The notes: generated by a model not told the origin, from the letters alone. DNA of 64,000 bases from an uncultured Bacilli bacterium (GCA_934148995.1 CAKPDM010000007.1:4760-68759); one strand, 5' to 3'. Shown: positions 40,571-49,228, counted from the first letter of the stretch. Translations and numbers: made by a program.

Positions 40571-41866
40571 ATGGCATATAATACTACTGAAAGGAAGTGC
40601 TATAGCATTGTGTCTTATTTAGAGATAATTCTGAATAATTGTGTCTATTTACTATGTCCAATTTCTCTATATTTAATATATATTTCGTATAGAAAAAACA
40701 TTAATAAAGAAGTAAATACCATTGCATTTGAAATGGCCATTTCCTCTTCTTTATATTTTATACTTAGATGTGGAATGCCATTACATCATAACTATCCAAC
40801 TATGCTATTTGATGTACCGCTGCTTTTAGCTTTTTCAAAGAAAAAAACAGGGTTTAGTATAGTTATTTCCATCGTATTAATTATCTATCAAACCATCTTT
40901 CTAAGAACTATGCCTTTACTATTAATTGTAGAATATATAGTTTATTTTTTAGGATATTTGCACTTGAATAAGTATAAATTTTCTCTTGGAAATCTAATAC
41001 ATGGCTTTATAATTGTTAATAGTTTCTTTTTAGCCATAAAAGTATTTTGGTTTATTTCTCCAAATGGCTGCTATGATAATAATATCATCTATCTTTGTTG
41101 CATAATTATTGTAATTTATCTAGTTAGCTCTATGATTCTTTATTTTTTGTATAAAGGTGAGAAAATTGTCGATTTCAATAACAGCTTATATAATATTCAA
41201 AAAGAAAAAGAATTACGTGCTTCATTATTTAAAGTAACGCACGAGATTAAAAATCCTATTGCTGTTTGTAAAGGATATCTTGATATGTTAGACCCGTCAG
41301 ATAATAAAAAATGTACTAAGTATATTCCAATATTAAAAAGTGAAATAAATAGAACTCTAATTTTAATGGATGACTTTTTAGACTATACGAAAATAAAAAT
41401 AGAAACTGAAGAAATAGATTTGGTTATGCTATTTGAAGAACTTGATTCATCATTAAGGCCACTTTTTTCTAGTAAGAAAATTACAGTTAATTATAACATA
41501 CCTTATGAGGAATTATATTTTGAAGCGGATTATAATCGCTTGAAACAAGTTTTTATTAATCTATTTAAAAATGCTCTAGAAGCCAAGGACGATACCAAAG
41601 AACATAGCTATATAGATGTAACTGTTAAAGAAACTGAAAGTAATATCTTTATAAAGATAAAAGATAACGGTATCGGTATGACAAAAGAAGAATTAGAGAA
41701 AGTAGGACAGATGTTCTTTACTACAAAGAAAAAAGGAACTGGACTTGGTACTTGTTTGTCAAAGGAAATAATTAAACTCCATAAAGGAAACATAGCTTAT
41801 TCCTCACGAAAGGGAGAATGGACCGAAGTAAATATAACTTTACCAAATATTAAAGTTATGTCATAA
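40571..41866 (+). CDS. membrane sensor histidine kinase, sporulation-kinase (KinB-like) type
   Basis: 431 residues if ATG at 40571 is used. The TATAAT at 40577 and GAAAGGAAG at about 40588 suggest that translation may begin later, for example at GTG 40610. Five to six membrane segments (to about residue 200) are followed by the dimerisation/phosphoacceptor helix with HEIKNPIAVCKGYLDMLD (His about 224). The ATPase domain has NLFKNALEAKDD, IKDNGIGMTKEELEKVGQMF and GTGLGTCLSKEIIKLHKG. No response regulator is adjacent, as with orphan kinases feeding the Spo0F/Spo0A phosphorelay. Upstream Spo0A-type boxes suggest feedback control. Confidence 0.8.
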   Translation: MAYNTTERKCYSIVSYLEIILNNCVYLLCPISLYLIYISYRKNINKEVNTIAFEMAISSSLYFILRCGMPLHHNYPTMLFDVPLLLAFSKKKTGFSIVISIVLIIYQTIFLRTMPLLLIVEYIVYFLGYLHLNKYKFSLGNLIHGFIIVNSFFLAIKVFWFISPNGCYDNNIIYLCCIIIVIYLVSSMILYFLYKGEKIVDFNNSLYNIQKEKELRASLFKVTHEIKNPIAVCKGYLDMLDPSDNKKCTKYIPILKSEINRTLILMDDFLDYTKIKIETEEIDLVMLFEELDSSLRPLFSSKKITVNYNIPYEELYFEADYNRLKQVFINLFKNALEAKDDTKEHSYIDVTVKETESNIFIKIKDNGIGMTKEELEKVGQMFFTTKKKGTGLGTCLSKEIIKLHKGNIAYSSRKGEWTEVNITLPNIKVMS

Positions 41867-41882
41867 TAATAAGGGTGTTATT

Positions 41883-42458
41883 ATGATAGAAGAAGTAAAG
41901 AAAAGTTTAAAAGAACGACTAAGTGATTATAGGTATAATCATTGTTTACGAGTAGCTGATGTTGCAAAAGATTTAGCAATATTTTATAAAGAAGATGAAG
42001 ACAAAGCTTATTTTGCTGGACTTGTTCATGACATGGCAAAAGAGTTTACTAAAGATGAAAATTTAGAGTTTGTTAAGAGTCATAATCTTCCAGAAGAAGT
42101 TTTAAATAAAGAAAATAGTAAATTTCTTCATGGTATTATTGGCGCAATAATAGCTAAGGAAACATATCATTTCACTGATGATATGTTTAATGCTGTTTAT
42201 TACCACACTGCTGGTCGCCCAGGAATGAGCAAATTAGAAAAAATTGTTTATCTAGCTGATAAAATAGAACCTGGTAAAAATTATGAAGGCATAGAGGAAG
42301 AACGCACACTAGCTTATCAAGATTTAGATCAAGCAGTGATACTATGTTTAAAAACAAAAATAACAAAGTTAACAAAAGAAGGAAAATTAATTCATCCAAA
42401 TACTATAGATACACTTAATTATTTAGAGTCAAAAGTAAGTAACACTGCTACTAAATAA
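41883..42458 (+). CDS. yqeK: YqeK-like HD-domain phosphohydrolase (Ap4A hydrolase)
   Basis: 191 residues. HD motifs: YNHCLRVADVAKDLA, AGLVHDMAKEF with the HD pair, LHGIIGAIIAKE, VYYHTAGRPGMSKLEKIVYLADKIEPG. Family members cleave diadenosine tetraphosphate symmetrically. The start follows AAGGGTGTT, 16 bases after the kinase stop, so it is probably co-transcribed with the kinase. The usual partners nadD and rsfS are not in the window. Confidence 0.9.
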   Translation: MIEEVKKSLKERLSDYRYNHCLRVADVAKDLAIFYKEDEDKAYFAGLVHDMAKEFTKDENLEFVKSHNLPEEVLNKENSKFLHGIIGAIIAKETYHFTDDMFNAVYYHTAGRPGMSKLEKIVYLADKIEPGKNYEGIEEERTLAYQDLDQAVILCLKTKITKLTKEGKLIHPNTIDTLNYLESKVSNTATK

Positions 42459-42462
42459 TATT

Positions 42463-42491
42463 TTGTCTCGATTAGAAAACTGTGATACAAT
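42463..42491 (+). promoter_or_regulatory. promoter of the second herA-like gene
   Basis: TTGTCT (42463-42468), 17 bases, TACAAT (42486-42491). The stretch CTGTGATACAATAA matches the first herA promoter closely. Confidence 0.6.
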
Positions 42492-42521
42492 AACTTATAT
42501 AAAAGAGTAGAGGGTGATGAA

Positions 42522-44300
42522 ATGTTAGGCGATATCAAAGAGATAGTTGATAGTAACGTTTTTGTTAACTTATCAATTGATATTTCAAAACAAACAAATT
42601 TAGTAGATTTACACATAATCTTTGAAGATGGTCCAGCTAAAGTTGTAGGACAAATTGTCAGTACAACGCGAACTGTTTTAAAAGCTAATATAGTTGGTGA
42701 AATAAAAGATAATAAATTTCTTCCTGGCGTAAGTAGCAAACCATCATTTAAATCAACAGTTAGAATAATTAATATGGAAGAGTTGGAATTGATTTTAGGC
42801 AAAACCACTCCACAGGCTGGAGAAGTGCTTTTTGGTTATTCTAATATTTATCAAAATTATCCAATTCACGTAAACGTAAATTCTTTTTTCAGTAACCATT
42901 TTGCTATTTTAGGAAATAGTGGAGCTGGTAAGAGTTTTTCAGTGTCAAGAATTTTACAAAACGTTTTTGCTAGTAAAATAGCAAGTCCCGTAGGAGCACA
43001 TGTTTTAATGTTCGATGCTTATGGCGAGTATACAAGAGCATTAAAAGATATAGATAAAATAAATCCAAATATGCATTATACTACTTATACTACTAGTACA
43101 AATAATGAAGCTAGTGCACCAATTAATATTCCTCTTTGGTTGTTAGGAGTAGATGACATAGCATTACTTTTGGATGCAACTTCAACTAATCAATTACCAA
43201 TTATTGAAAAAGCTTTAAGTTTAGTTCCAATTTTAACTGGCGAAGAGGAAATGGTTATTAAATATAAAAATGATATTATCGCAAGAGCAGTAGAAGACAT
43301 CTTATTAAGTGGTTCTCAATCAACAAAAATAAGAGATCAAGTAACGGCGGTTCTCACAAAATTTCATACAAGAGATTTATCACTTGAAAGTCAGATAGTT
43401 CAACCAGGTTACACGAGAACTTTGAAACAATGCCTTTATATAGATAAGATGGGAAAACTGGTAGAGATGGAAGTTGTTGTCAATTTTGTAAAGCAGTTTA
43501 TTTTGCAAGATGAAGAGGCTACACCCAAAACAAATAAAATGATTGCTTATACATTAAAAGACCTAGAGACGGCAATGGATTTTGCCCTAATCAGTGAAGG
43601 AGTTTTGAAAAGTGACAAAGTTTATGACTATGCAAACGTTTTAAGTGTAAGACTTCATAGCTTAGTAAATAGTCCAAACCATGTTTTCTTTGATGCAACT
43701 TCTTATATAGATAGAGCAACTTATATAAATGATTTATTTACTGATTTAAATGGTAATCATTGTCAAATAGTTAATTTCAATATCAGTTACATTGATGACA
43801 GATTAGCTAAGGTAATAACAAAAATGTTATCGAAGTTAGTATTTGATTACACTGTAGAAAATCCTAATAGAGGAAGTACACCTTTCCACATAATAATTGA
43901 AGAAGCTCACCGCTATGTTCAAAAAGATACCGATACAGAAATACTTGGTTATAATATCTTTGATAGAATAACTAAGGAAGGTCGAAAGTACGGTGCTCTT
44001 CTAGGACTTATTACACAAAGACCAAGTGAACTTTCTGATACAGCAATTTCGCAATGTTCAAACTTTGTTGTTTTAAGAACATTACATCCGAAAGATTTAC
44101 AATATATTAAAGAAATGGTTCCAAACGTTTCAGCTGAAATAGTAGAAGAGCTTAAAAACCTAAAACCTGGTAATTGTATAGCTTTCGGAAGTGCTTTCAA
44201 AGTTCCAACTAGTATGTATTTCCAAAAAGCCGATCCGGAACCACTTTCTAATAATGTTGATATCAGTAAGGTATGGTATCAGCCAGGAAATATAATGTAG
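42522..44300 (+). CDS. HerA-like ATPase (DUF87), paralogue 2
   Basis: 592 residues. Same layout as the protein at 12877: barrel-like N-terminus, SNHFAILGNSGAGKS at about 131, HIIIEEAHRYVQKDTD at about 460, then GLITQRPSELSDTAISQC. It lacks the Pro/Asn-rich tail of paralogue 1. ATG follows AGAGGGTGATG. No NurA-like partner is found nearby. Its 3' end overlaps the convergent rhomboid gene by 22 bases. Confidence 0.85.
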   Translation: MLGDIKEIVDSNVFVNLSIDISKQTNLVDLHIIFEDGPAKVVGQIVSTTRTVLKANIVGEIKDNKFLPGVSSKPSFKSTVRIINMEELELILGKTTPQAGEVLFGYSNIYQNYPIHVNVNSFFSNHFAILGNSGAGKSFSVSRILQNVFASKIASPVGAHVLMFDAYGEYTRALKDIDKINPNMHYTTYTTSTNNEASAPINIPLWLLGVDDIALLLDATSTNQLPIIEKALSLVPILTGEEEMVIKYKNDIIARAVEDILLSGSQSTKIRDQVTAVLTKFHTRDLSLESQIVQPGYTRTLKQCLYIDKMGKLVEMEVVVNFVKQFILQDEEATPKTNKMIAYTLKDLETAMDFALISEGVLKSDKVYDYANVLSVRLHSLVNSPNHVFFDATSYIDRATYINDLFTDLNGNHCQIVNFNISYIDDRLAKVITKMLSKLVFDYTVENPNRGSTPFHIIIEEAHRYVQKDTDTEILGYNIFDRITKEGRKYGALLGLITQRPSELSDTAISQCSNFVVLRTLHPKDLQYIKEMVPNVSAEIVEELKNLKPGNCIAFGSAFKVPTSMYFQKADPEPLSNNVDISKVWYQPGNIM

Positions 44301-44839
44301 CCAAAAACAAAACCAGCAATGGCGCTAATGAAGTGGCTACCATGAGAAATTGAATCTTTTTTTCCAAAAAATTTAATTTCATCAATTACATAAAAGATAC
44401 AAATTAAAATAAAAGTTAAAGGAACCCTATTAAGAGAAAAATTAACAAAAGAAGAAAGAACTATTAACATAAAAGTAATGCCACTAGCTCCTAGAATTTT
44501 ATTTCTAGTAAAGATAGAATTCATAATTCCAATTATTAAGGAAGTAGAACATATCATTATTAAAAGGTTAATACTGCCATATTTTTCTTCAATCATTGGA
44601 CCAATCAGCAAAATATAAAGAAAATTATGTGTAAAGTGTTGCCAGTTCGCATGACCAAATATATGAGTTATCAATCTTAGATAAGTTAGAGGATTAAAAG
44701 GATTGCTTCGATAAGTAGAAAATAATAAATCATTACTTTTTCCTTTTGTTAATTTATTCAAAATAAGAGCAAGTAAAGAGATAAAGAAAAATGATAGAAT
44801 AATTACTGAATTGTATTCTAAATAGTTAAAGACTTTCAT
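44279..44839 (-). CDS. rhomboid-family intramembrane serine protease
   Basis: 186 residues with about six membrane segments. ATG at 44839 follows GAGGTG; a GTG at 44848 overlaps that site. The catalytic Ser is in GASG (about 119) and the His in ISHGSHFISAIAGF near the C-terminus. HANWQHFTHNFLYILLIGPMIEE is the usual TM2 region with its His and Asn. Substrates are unknown. The 3' end is antisense to the last codons of the second herA-like gene. Confidence 0.85.
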   Translation of the reverse strand: MKVFNYLEYNSVIILSFFFISLLALILNKLTKGKSNDLLFSTYRSNPFNPLTYLRLITHIFGHANWQHFTHNFLYILLIGPMIEEKYGSINLLIMICSTSLIIGIMNSIFTRNKILGASGITFMLIVLSSFVNFSLNRVPLTFILICIFYVIDEIKFFGKKDSISHGSHFISAIAGFVFGYIIFPG

Positions 44840-44963
44840 TATTAACACCTCAACTAATATTATACAAAAAATGTTTGTTTCAAGCTAGGTGCCTAAAAAA
44901 GTCTTTTCCTTTTTAGAAAAGTATGTTATTATAAATAGTAGTTAAGGTAGGAGGTTAAGCAAT

Positions 44964-45395
44964 ATGGCTTTCAACGATAAATTAAAAAAATTAATGGGTC
45001 AAGATGGATCAGATTCAAACGAAGAAATTAAAGAGGAGGAATATTACAAAGTGTCAAGAGAAGAATATGAAGATGATAATGGTGTAGCTGGTAGCAAAAT
45101 GATGTTACTTGAGCCACGTGCTTATTCAGAATCACAGCAAATAGCCGATCATTTAAAAAATCGTAATGCAGTAGTTGTTAATTTAAAACGAGTAACTCCA
45201 GATCAAGGAAAAAGAATAGTAGACTTTTTATCAGGTACACTTTATGCTATCGGTGGAGATTTACAAAAATTAGGTGGAGGAATATTCCTTTGTACACCAA
45301 ATAATGTAAATGTCGAAGGGAAAATTAGTGATGATGTACCAGCTAAAACAACAAAGAAAAGCAAAAACGAAGAAGACGACGAATTCGACTGGTAA
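44964..45395 (+). CDS. sepF: cell division protein SepF
   Basis: 143 residues. The N-terminal amphipathic start MAFNDKLKKLMG is followed by an acidic linker and the SepF core: MMLLEPRAYSESQQIADHLK, AVVVNLKRVTPDQGKRIVDFLSG, LYAIGGDLQKLGGGIFLCTPNNV. It anchors FtsZ to the membrane. ATG follows TAGGAGG. divIVA is the next gene, an arrangement known from dcw-region ends of Gram-positive bacteria, although ylmG/ylmH-type genes are absent between them. Confidence 0.93.
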   Translation: MAFNDKLKKLMGQDGSDSNEEIKEEEYYKVSREEYEDDNGVAGSKMMLLEPRAYSESQQIADHLKNRNAVVVNLKRVTPDQGKRIVDFLSGTLYAIGGDLQKLGGGIFLCTPNNVNVEGKISDDVPAKTTKKSKNEEDDEFDW

Positions 45396-45426
45396 TTAAT
45401 AATCAACCTGAAAAAGTGGTGTAAAG

Positions 45427-45861
45427 ATGGATAAGTTTCATTATGAGACGAATGGTTATAATAAAGAAGAAGTAAACGACTTTATTAAGAGAGTTATTAA
45501 AGAAACCGAAGGTATTGTTAATAAGTGTGAAGAACAGAAAAATGAAATAAAAGTTTTAGAAGAACAACTAAATACATATCATAGAATAGAAGTAACTCTT
45601 AAACAGTCACTGATAAATGCTGAAAAAACTAGTGATGATTTGAAAAAAGTTGCTAATGAGAGAGCGAGCATTATAATAAGTGATGCTAAAAATGATGCTT
45701 CACGTATTATTAATGATGCACTTTTAAGAGCAGAAAAAATAGACCAACAGGCAGATATCTTAGAAAGAAATATTAAAATATTTAAAAGAAAATTAAAGAT
45801 TATTGTAGAACAACAATTAGCAGTAGTGGAAGAAATTGAAGTTTTAGACTTAGAAAAATAA
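45427..45861 (+). CDS. divIVA: DivIVA-family protein
   Basis: 144 residues. The N-terminal membrane-curvature segment (KFHYETNGYNKEEVNDFIKRV) is followed by a long coiled coil. The ending DLEK is short compared with B. subtilis DivIVA. It marks division sites and poles. ATG follows AAGTGGTG, 31 bases after sepF, so both are on one transcript. Confidence 0.85.
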   Translation: MDKFHYETNGYNKEEVNDFIKRVIKETEGIVNKCEEQKNEIKVLEEQLNTYHRIEVTLKQSLINAEKTSDDLKKVANERASIIISDAKNDASRIINDALLRAEKIDQQADILERNIKIFKRKLKIIVEQQLAVVEEIEVLDLEK

Positions 45862-45874
45862 TAAGTCTATTTTT
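45845..45874 (+). terminator. hairpin at the end of divIVA
   Basis: TAGACTTA pairs with TAAGTCTA and is followed by TTTTTT. It lies directly before the ribosome site of the alarmone synthetase gene and may reduce read-through. Confidence 0.6.
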
Positions 45875-45894
45875 TGCTAGAAAGGAGAATTTTT

Positions 45895-46524
45895 TTGGAA
45901 GAATTAACCGAAGACTATGAGGAATTGCTATTGAAATATAATGCCGCTTTAAAAACACTTGAGACACAGATAGCTATTTTGATCCAAGATTATGAATTTA
46001 AAAATCATTACAATCCTGTTGAACATGTTAAAAGCAGAATTAAAAGTTATGACAGTATTGTAAATAAATTAAAGAGTAGAGATTATGATGTTACCGTTGA
46101 AAATATTGAAAACCATATTCATGATGTAGTAGGTCTTAGGATTGTATGTTCCTTTTTATCTGACGTATATGCAATAGTTAAATTGTTAGAAGATAGTGAT
46201 CAAATAACAGTTCATACGAAAAAAGATTATATTTCTAATCCTAAAGATAGTGGTTATTCTAGTTATCATCTTTTGGTATATGTCCCTGTTTACCTAATAG
46301 ATGGAGTAGAGATGGTAGAAGCAGAAATTCAAATTAGAACAGTTGCTATGGATTTTTGGGCTAGTCTAGATCATAAAATAAGATATAAGTTCAAGGGCGA
46401 GATACCTAATGAAATACAAGAAAATATGTATAAATGTGCTTTGGATATTAATGATTTAGATCAAAAAATGGTAGATATGAATAATCAAATGCGAACTATC
46501 ATTGAAGATCAAGAAATCATATAG
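45895..46524 (+). CDS. small alarmone synthetase (RelA/SpoT-domain, RelQ/YjbM type)
   Basis: 209 residues. TTG at 45895 lies 6 bases after AAAGGAGA; the frame opening at 45874 lies before that site. It has only the synthetase domain: HDVVGLRIVCSFLSDVY, KDYISNPKDSGYSSYHLLVY and the VEAEIQIRTVAMDFWASLDHKI block. No hydrolase domain or regulatory ACT domain is present. It should make (p)ppGpp from ATP and GDP/GTP. It follows sepF-divIVA and shares a bidirectional terminator with hsp20. Confidence 0.9.
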   Translation: MEELTEDYEELLLKYNAALKTLETQIAILIQDYEFKNHYNPVEHVKSRIKSYDSIVNKLKSRDYDVTVENIENHIHDVVGLRIVCSFLSDVYAIVKLLEDSDQITVHTKKDYISNPKDSGYSSYHLLVYVPVYLIDGVEMVEAEIQIRTVAMDFWASLDHKIRYKFKGEIPNEIQENMYKCALDINDLDQKMVDMNNQMRTIIEDQEII

Positions 46525-46528
46525 ATAT

Positions 46529-46560
46529 AAAAAAGGAACCAAACTAAAGGCTCCTTTTAA
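46529..46560. terminator. bidirectional terminator between alarmone synthetase and hsp20 genes
   Basis: AAAAGGAACC pairs with GGCTCCTTTT with one mismatch; T-rich on both strands. Confidence 0.7.
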
Positions 46561-46563
46561 TTA

Positions 46564-46956
46564 TTATTTAATATCAATAAGTTTTCTATTTTTATTTTCA
46601 TCGATTTTTGGAACAGCAATATGTAAAGTACCATTATCATAAGAGGCTTCAATGTTTTCTTCATCAACGTCTCCTAGATAGAAACTACGAGAGTATTTTC
46701 CATAAATTCTTTCACGGCGAATGTATTTTTTCTTCTCATCTTTATCTTCTTCTTCGTGTTTTTTTTCAGCACTAACAATTAAGTTTCCTTTATTACATTC
46801 TACTTTAATTTCATCTTTTTTGAATCCAGGTAGGTCCATGTCAACGTGATAGGTATTTTCTTTTTCATAAATATCACATTTCATTTTAGCTCCTTCTTCT
46901 TCAAATAAATCATCTAATGCGTTATCAAAATAAAATCTTCTTGGTAACATAATCAT
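46564..46956 (-). CDS. Hsp20 / alpha-crystallin small heat-shock protein
   Basis: 130 residues. ATG at 46956 follows GAAAGGAAA. The alpha-crystallin domain is clear: YHVDMDLPGFKKDEIKVECN, GNLIVSAEKKHEE, RSFYLGDVDEENIEASYDNG and TLHIAVPKI. It binds unfolding proteins without ATP. A CIRCE element overlaps its promoter, so HrcA control is expected. It stands alone. Confidence 0.93.
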   Translation of the reverse strand: MIMLPRRFYFDNALDDLFEEEGAKMKCDIYEKENTYHVDMDLPGFKKDEIKVECNKGNLIVSAEKKHEEEDKDEKKKYIRRERIYGKYSRSFYLGDVDEENIEASYDNGTLHIAVPKIDENKNRKLIDIK

Positions 46957-46976
46957 CACTTTCCTTTCACAATTAT

Positions 46977-47005
46977 GTTATAACACTATTGTTAGCAGTT
47001 GTCAA
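46977..47005 (-). promoter_or_regulatory. hsp20 promoter
   Basis: Minus strand TTGACA (47000-47005), 17 bases, TATAAC (46977-46982). Confidence 0.8.
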
Positions 47006-47018
47006 GCAAGAGTGCTAA
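46992..47018 (-). promoter_or_regulatory. CIRCE operator (HrcA site) of hsp20
   Basis: Plus strand TTAGCAGTT, 9 bases, GAGTGCTAA. The half distal from the gene is perfect and the proximal half matches 7 of 9. It overlaps the -35 exactly as at htpG. Confidence 0.85.
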
Positions 47019-47095
47019 AAATGACAAAAATTTTCAAATATTTTTGCTATTTTAATAAAAAATAGCTTATTTACTCAAAAAAGTTAAAAAATCTC

Positions 47096-47124
47096 TTGCT
47101 ATAATTCTATAATTTTGATAAAAT
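47096..47124 (+). promoter_or_regulatory. tRNA-His promoter
   Basis: TTGCTA (47096-47101), 17 bases, TAAAAT (47119-47124). Confidence 0.65.
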
Positions 47125-47142
47125 AACCTTGTTACTTGAAAT

Positions 47143-47219
47143 GGCGGCGTTGGTGAAGTGGTTAACACGCTGGTTTGTGGCACCAGTATGCATGAGTTCG
47201 ATCCTCATACGCCGCCCCA
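47143..47219 (+). tRNA. tRNA-His (GUG)
   Basis: The acceptor stem GCGGCGT/ACGCCGC carries the extra encoded G at -1 facing C73, a hallmark of tRNA-His. Anticodon loop TTGTGGC gives GTG. CCA is encoded. Confidence 0.95.
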
Positions 47220-47257
47220 TAATGGAATTTAAATCAATGCTTAGTTGATTTACATAT

Positions 47258-47294
47258 AGTTCAGAATATTTTACGTTCTGGACTTTTTCTTTTG
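47258..47294 (+). terminator. terminator after tRNA-His
   Basis: AGTTCAGAA pairs with TTCTGGACT (one G-T), followed by TTTT. Confidence 0.75.
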
Positions 47295-47418
47295 TAAAAT
47301 ATTAAATTGTTGTTTTATCATTGATGATGTCGACATTATAGGCAAAGACGTAGTAATATTATTATGATAAAAAATGTATAAAAAAAACTAGCTATCTCTA
47401 GCTAGTGAATGTTAATTA

Positions 47419-47494
47419 TGGTGGAGAATAGGAGGATCGAACTCCTGACCTTCTGCGTGCAAAGCAGACGCTCTCCCAGCTGAGCTAATTCCCC
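47419..47494 (-). tRNA. tRNA-Ala (UGC)
   Basis: Acceptor GGGGAAT/ATTCTCC, anticodon stem CTGCT...GCAG with loop TTTGCAC (anticodon TGC), T arm AGTTCGATC, encoded CCA. Confidence 0.93.
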
Positions 47495-47661
47495 GTAACA
47501 ACAAATTAAATATACCATATATCTTAGAGTGGTGTCAACACTTTTTTGAAAAAAATTAATAATTTTGTTATTTTACTATTCACTGATTAGTCATTACTGT
47601 AATACAACTATTTCATACTACATAAACATAACTTAAAAATTGTATTCTACTTTTAAATATT

Positions 47662-47889
47662 TTATCTTTTGTGAGTATTTAAAATATGTAATAATAGACA
47701 ATATTCTCTGATTATATTTAATGTCTTTATTTTTAGTATCGCTGTCATGTTAACAAAATCGGTATAACCGCATAATACTCCATAGATAGTCATTATTAAA
47801 ATATCTGATAGTTTATGTTTCTTTCCTCTTATATCCCTTGGGTCTTCTAAAATTTCTATATAATTAGATAAAGTTTTCATATATATCAC
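47662..47889 (-). pseudogene. truncated ISAs1-type transposase N-terminus
   Basis: 75 codons. The start matches the N-terminal domain that precedes the DDE region in ISAs1-family transposases: YIEILEDPRDIRGKKHKLSDILIMTIYGVLCG. After about residue 45 the similarity pattern is lost and a stop follows; the DDE catalytic core is absent. I see no terminal inverted repeats, so it is an old remnant. Confidence 0.65.
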
Positions 47890-47992
47890 AATCCTTTATT
47901 AAAAGGATACACGATAATTCACTTTATATAAAGAGTATTACGTTTTGTCAATAGATTTTTTTATGCAATCGCCATATCCATAGTAAGATATA

Positions 47993-48030
47993 GTTGACTG
48001 TTTAGGAGGATTATGGTATAATAAGTCAAC
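47993..48030 (+). promoter_or_regulatory. promoter of the SGNH-like gene, flanked by an inverted repeat
   Basis: TTGACT (47994-47999), 17 bases, TATAAT (48017-48022). GTTGACT (47993-47999) is repeated inverted as AGTCAAC (48024-48030), straddling the promoter. Confidence 0.65.
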
Positions 48031-48046
48031 AAAAGAGGGGATATCA

Positions 48047-49228
48047 ATGCAAAAAGCAGATATAGAAAGTAAAGAACTAGCCAAGGATCTAGTAAAAACC
48101 TTAAAACAGAGTAATGTGAAAATAAATAACCTAAGATTAATAAGTCTTGGTAATTCCATTGCTTCTGGTTATTCGATGGTGAGAACTATCAAACCATTAT
48201 TATTAAGAAATGAAAGCCTTGAAGAAGAATTGAATAAAGAGAATATAATACTTGAAAGACATCATTTTGCCAGAGCACAAAATAATAACGATGAACACGT
48301 TTTCGGATGGTTAATTTCTAATATTAAAGAAAGTGAAATTCATCAAATGAACAGAAGTGATTATTCTGGAAGTGCTAGTAGCATGGCTACGAAAGGATTA
48401 ACTAAAGAACAAATAGATGAATATTATCCGTTAAATATGAAAGAAGATTTTGGATTAGCAGACTTAATCAAAGAGAAAAAATTAGATATAGCTAATATAG
48501 TCATTTATAATGGATGTACAGGTTCTTTTCTCGATGCTGCAACTCGTAATGGTAATTTAACTCAACAACTAATGGCTGGAGTTAACAGAGATACAACGAG
48601 TTTTGAAGCAGTTCTTAAGTATATTCAAGAACAAAATCGTCAGTACAATAGTAATACACAAGTATATGTATGCGGTGCCCCAAACTTTCTTGGACTACGA
48701 ATTTCAGAGCTAATAAACAGAAAAATCAAAAAGATAAGTGAAAACTATGCTAATGTTTCATACGTAGAACCAGTTAAATCTAAATTTTTCTATAAGCCTT
48801 TACAATTAGAAGAAATTACTGAAGAAACAGAATTAACAAGATTACAACAATTCTTTAAAGAACACGAACGTCAGGTAGATATTCATTATGATGAAGAAGA
48901 ATATATTGAATTTAATAATAATATAATGAAGGCAATTAAGGAAAATTATCTAATCAACAATTCATTAATAAACATAGATAGAGATGTGTATGAATTAAAT
49001 AGAACCTTGGAAATAAAAAAACCAGATCTTATCGTTAATGATGAAGTTGTGCAAAGTGTAGTGTATGATATTTTTAATGAAGAGGTTTCAAAGATGCCAT
49101 CATCATCTTTAGCTAATCAATTAACACAAAGAGCAGGCAAATATTTAACAACTAGGAGCCCTTATGATTATTTCTATGTTGGAAAGAAAAGAATAAATAG
49201 CTCAATTCAAAAAGTAAAAACTAAGTAG
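48047..49228 (+). CDS. SGNH/GDSL-hydrolase-like protein, 393 aa
   Basis: The N-terminal LRLISLGNSIASGYSM resembles block I of SGNH hydrolases (GNS in place of GDS). IVIYNGCTGSF and VYVCGAPNF are candidate blocks with Gly/Asn roles, and VDIHYDEEEYIEFNNNI resembles the C-terminal D-x-H block. No signal peptide or membrane segment is present, so it acts inside the cell if active. The C-terminal about 90 residues are extra. ATG follows GAGGGGAT. Family assignment is moderate. Confidence 0.6.
   Translation: MQKADIESKELAKDLVKTLKQSNVKINNLRLISLGNSIASGYSMVRTIKPLLLRNESLEEELNKENIILERHHFARAQNNNDEHVFGWLISNIKESEIHQMNRSDYSGSASSMATKGLTKEQIDEYYPLNMKEDFGLADLIKEKKLDIANIVIYNGCTGSFLDAATRNGNLTQQLMAGVNRDTTSFEAVLKYIQEQNRQYNSNTQVYVCGAPNFLGLRISELINRKIKKISENYANVSYVEPVKSKFFYKPLQLEEITEETELTRLQQFFKEHERQVDIHYDEEEYIEFNNNIMKAIKENYLINNSLINIDRDVYELNRTLEIKKPDLIVNDEVVQSVVYDIFNEEVSKMPSSSLANQLTQRAGKYLTTRSPYDYFYVGKKRINSSIQKVKTK

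Noticed and set aside
42419..42808. 129-codon minus-strand frame over the second herA-like start
   Set aside because: It covers the herA promoter and N-terminus, has no ribosome site and no recognisable product.
45314..45320. TGTCGAA (Spo0A box) near 45314
   Set aside because: It lies inside the sepF coding sequence, far from any promoter; expected by chance.
47500..48046. Intact insertion sequence around the transposase fragment
   Set aside because: Only the N-terminal part is present, and no terminal inverted repeats or target duplication could be found by eye.
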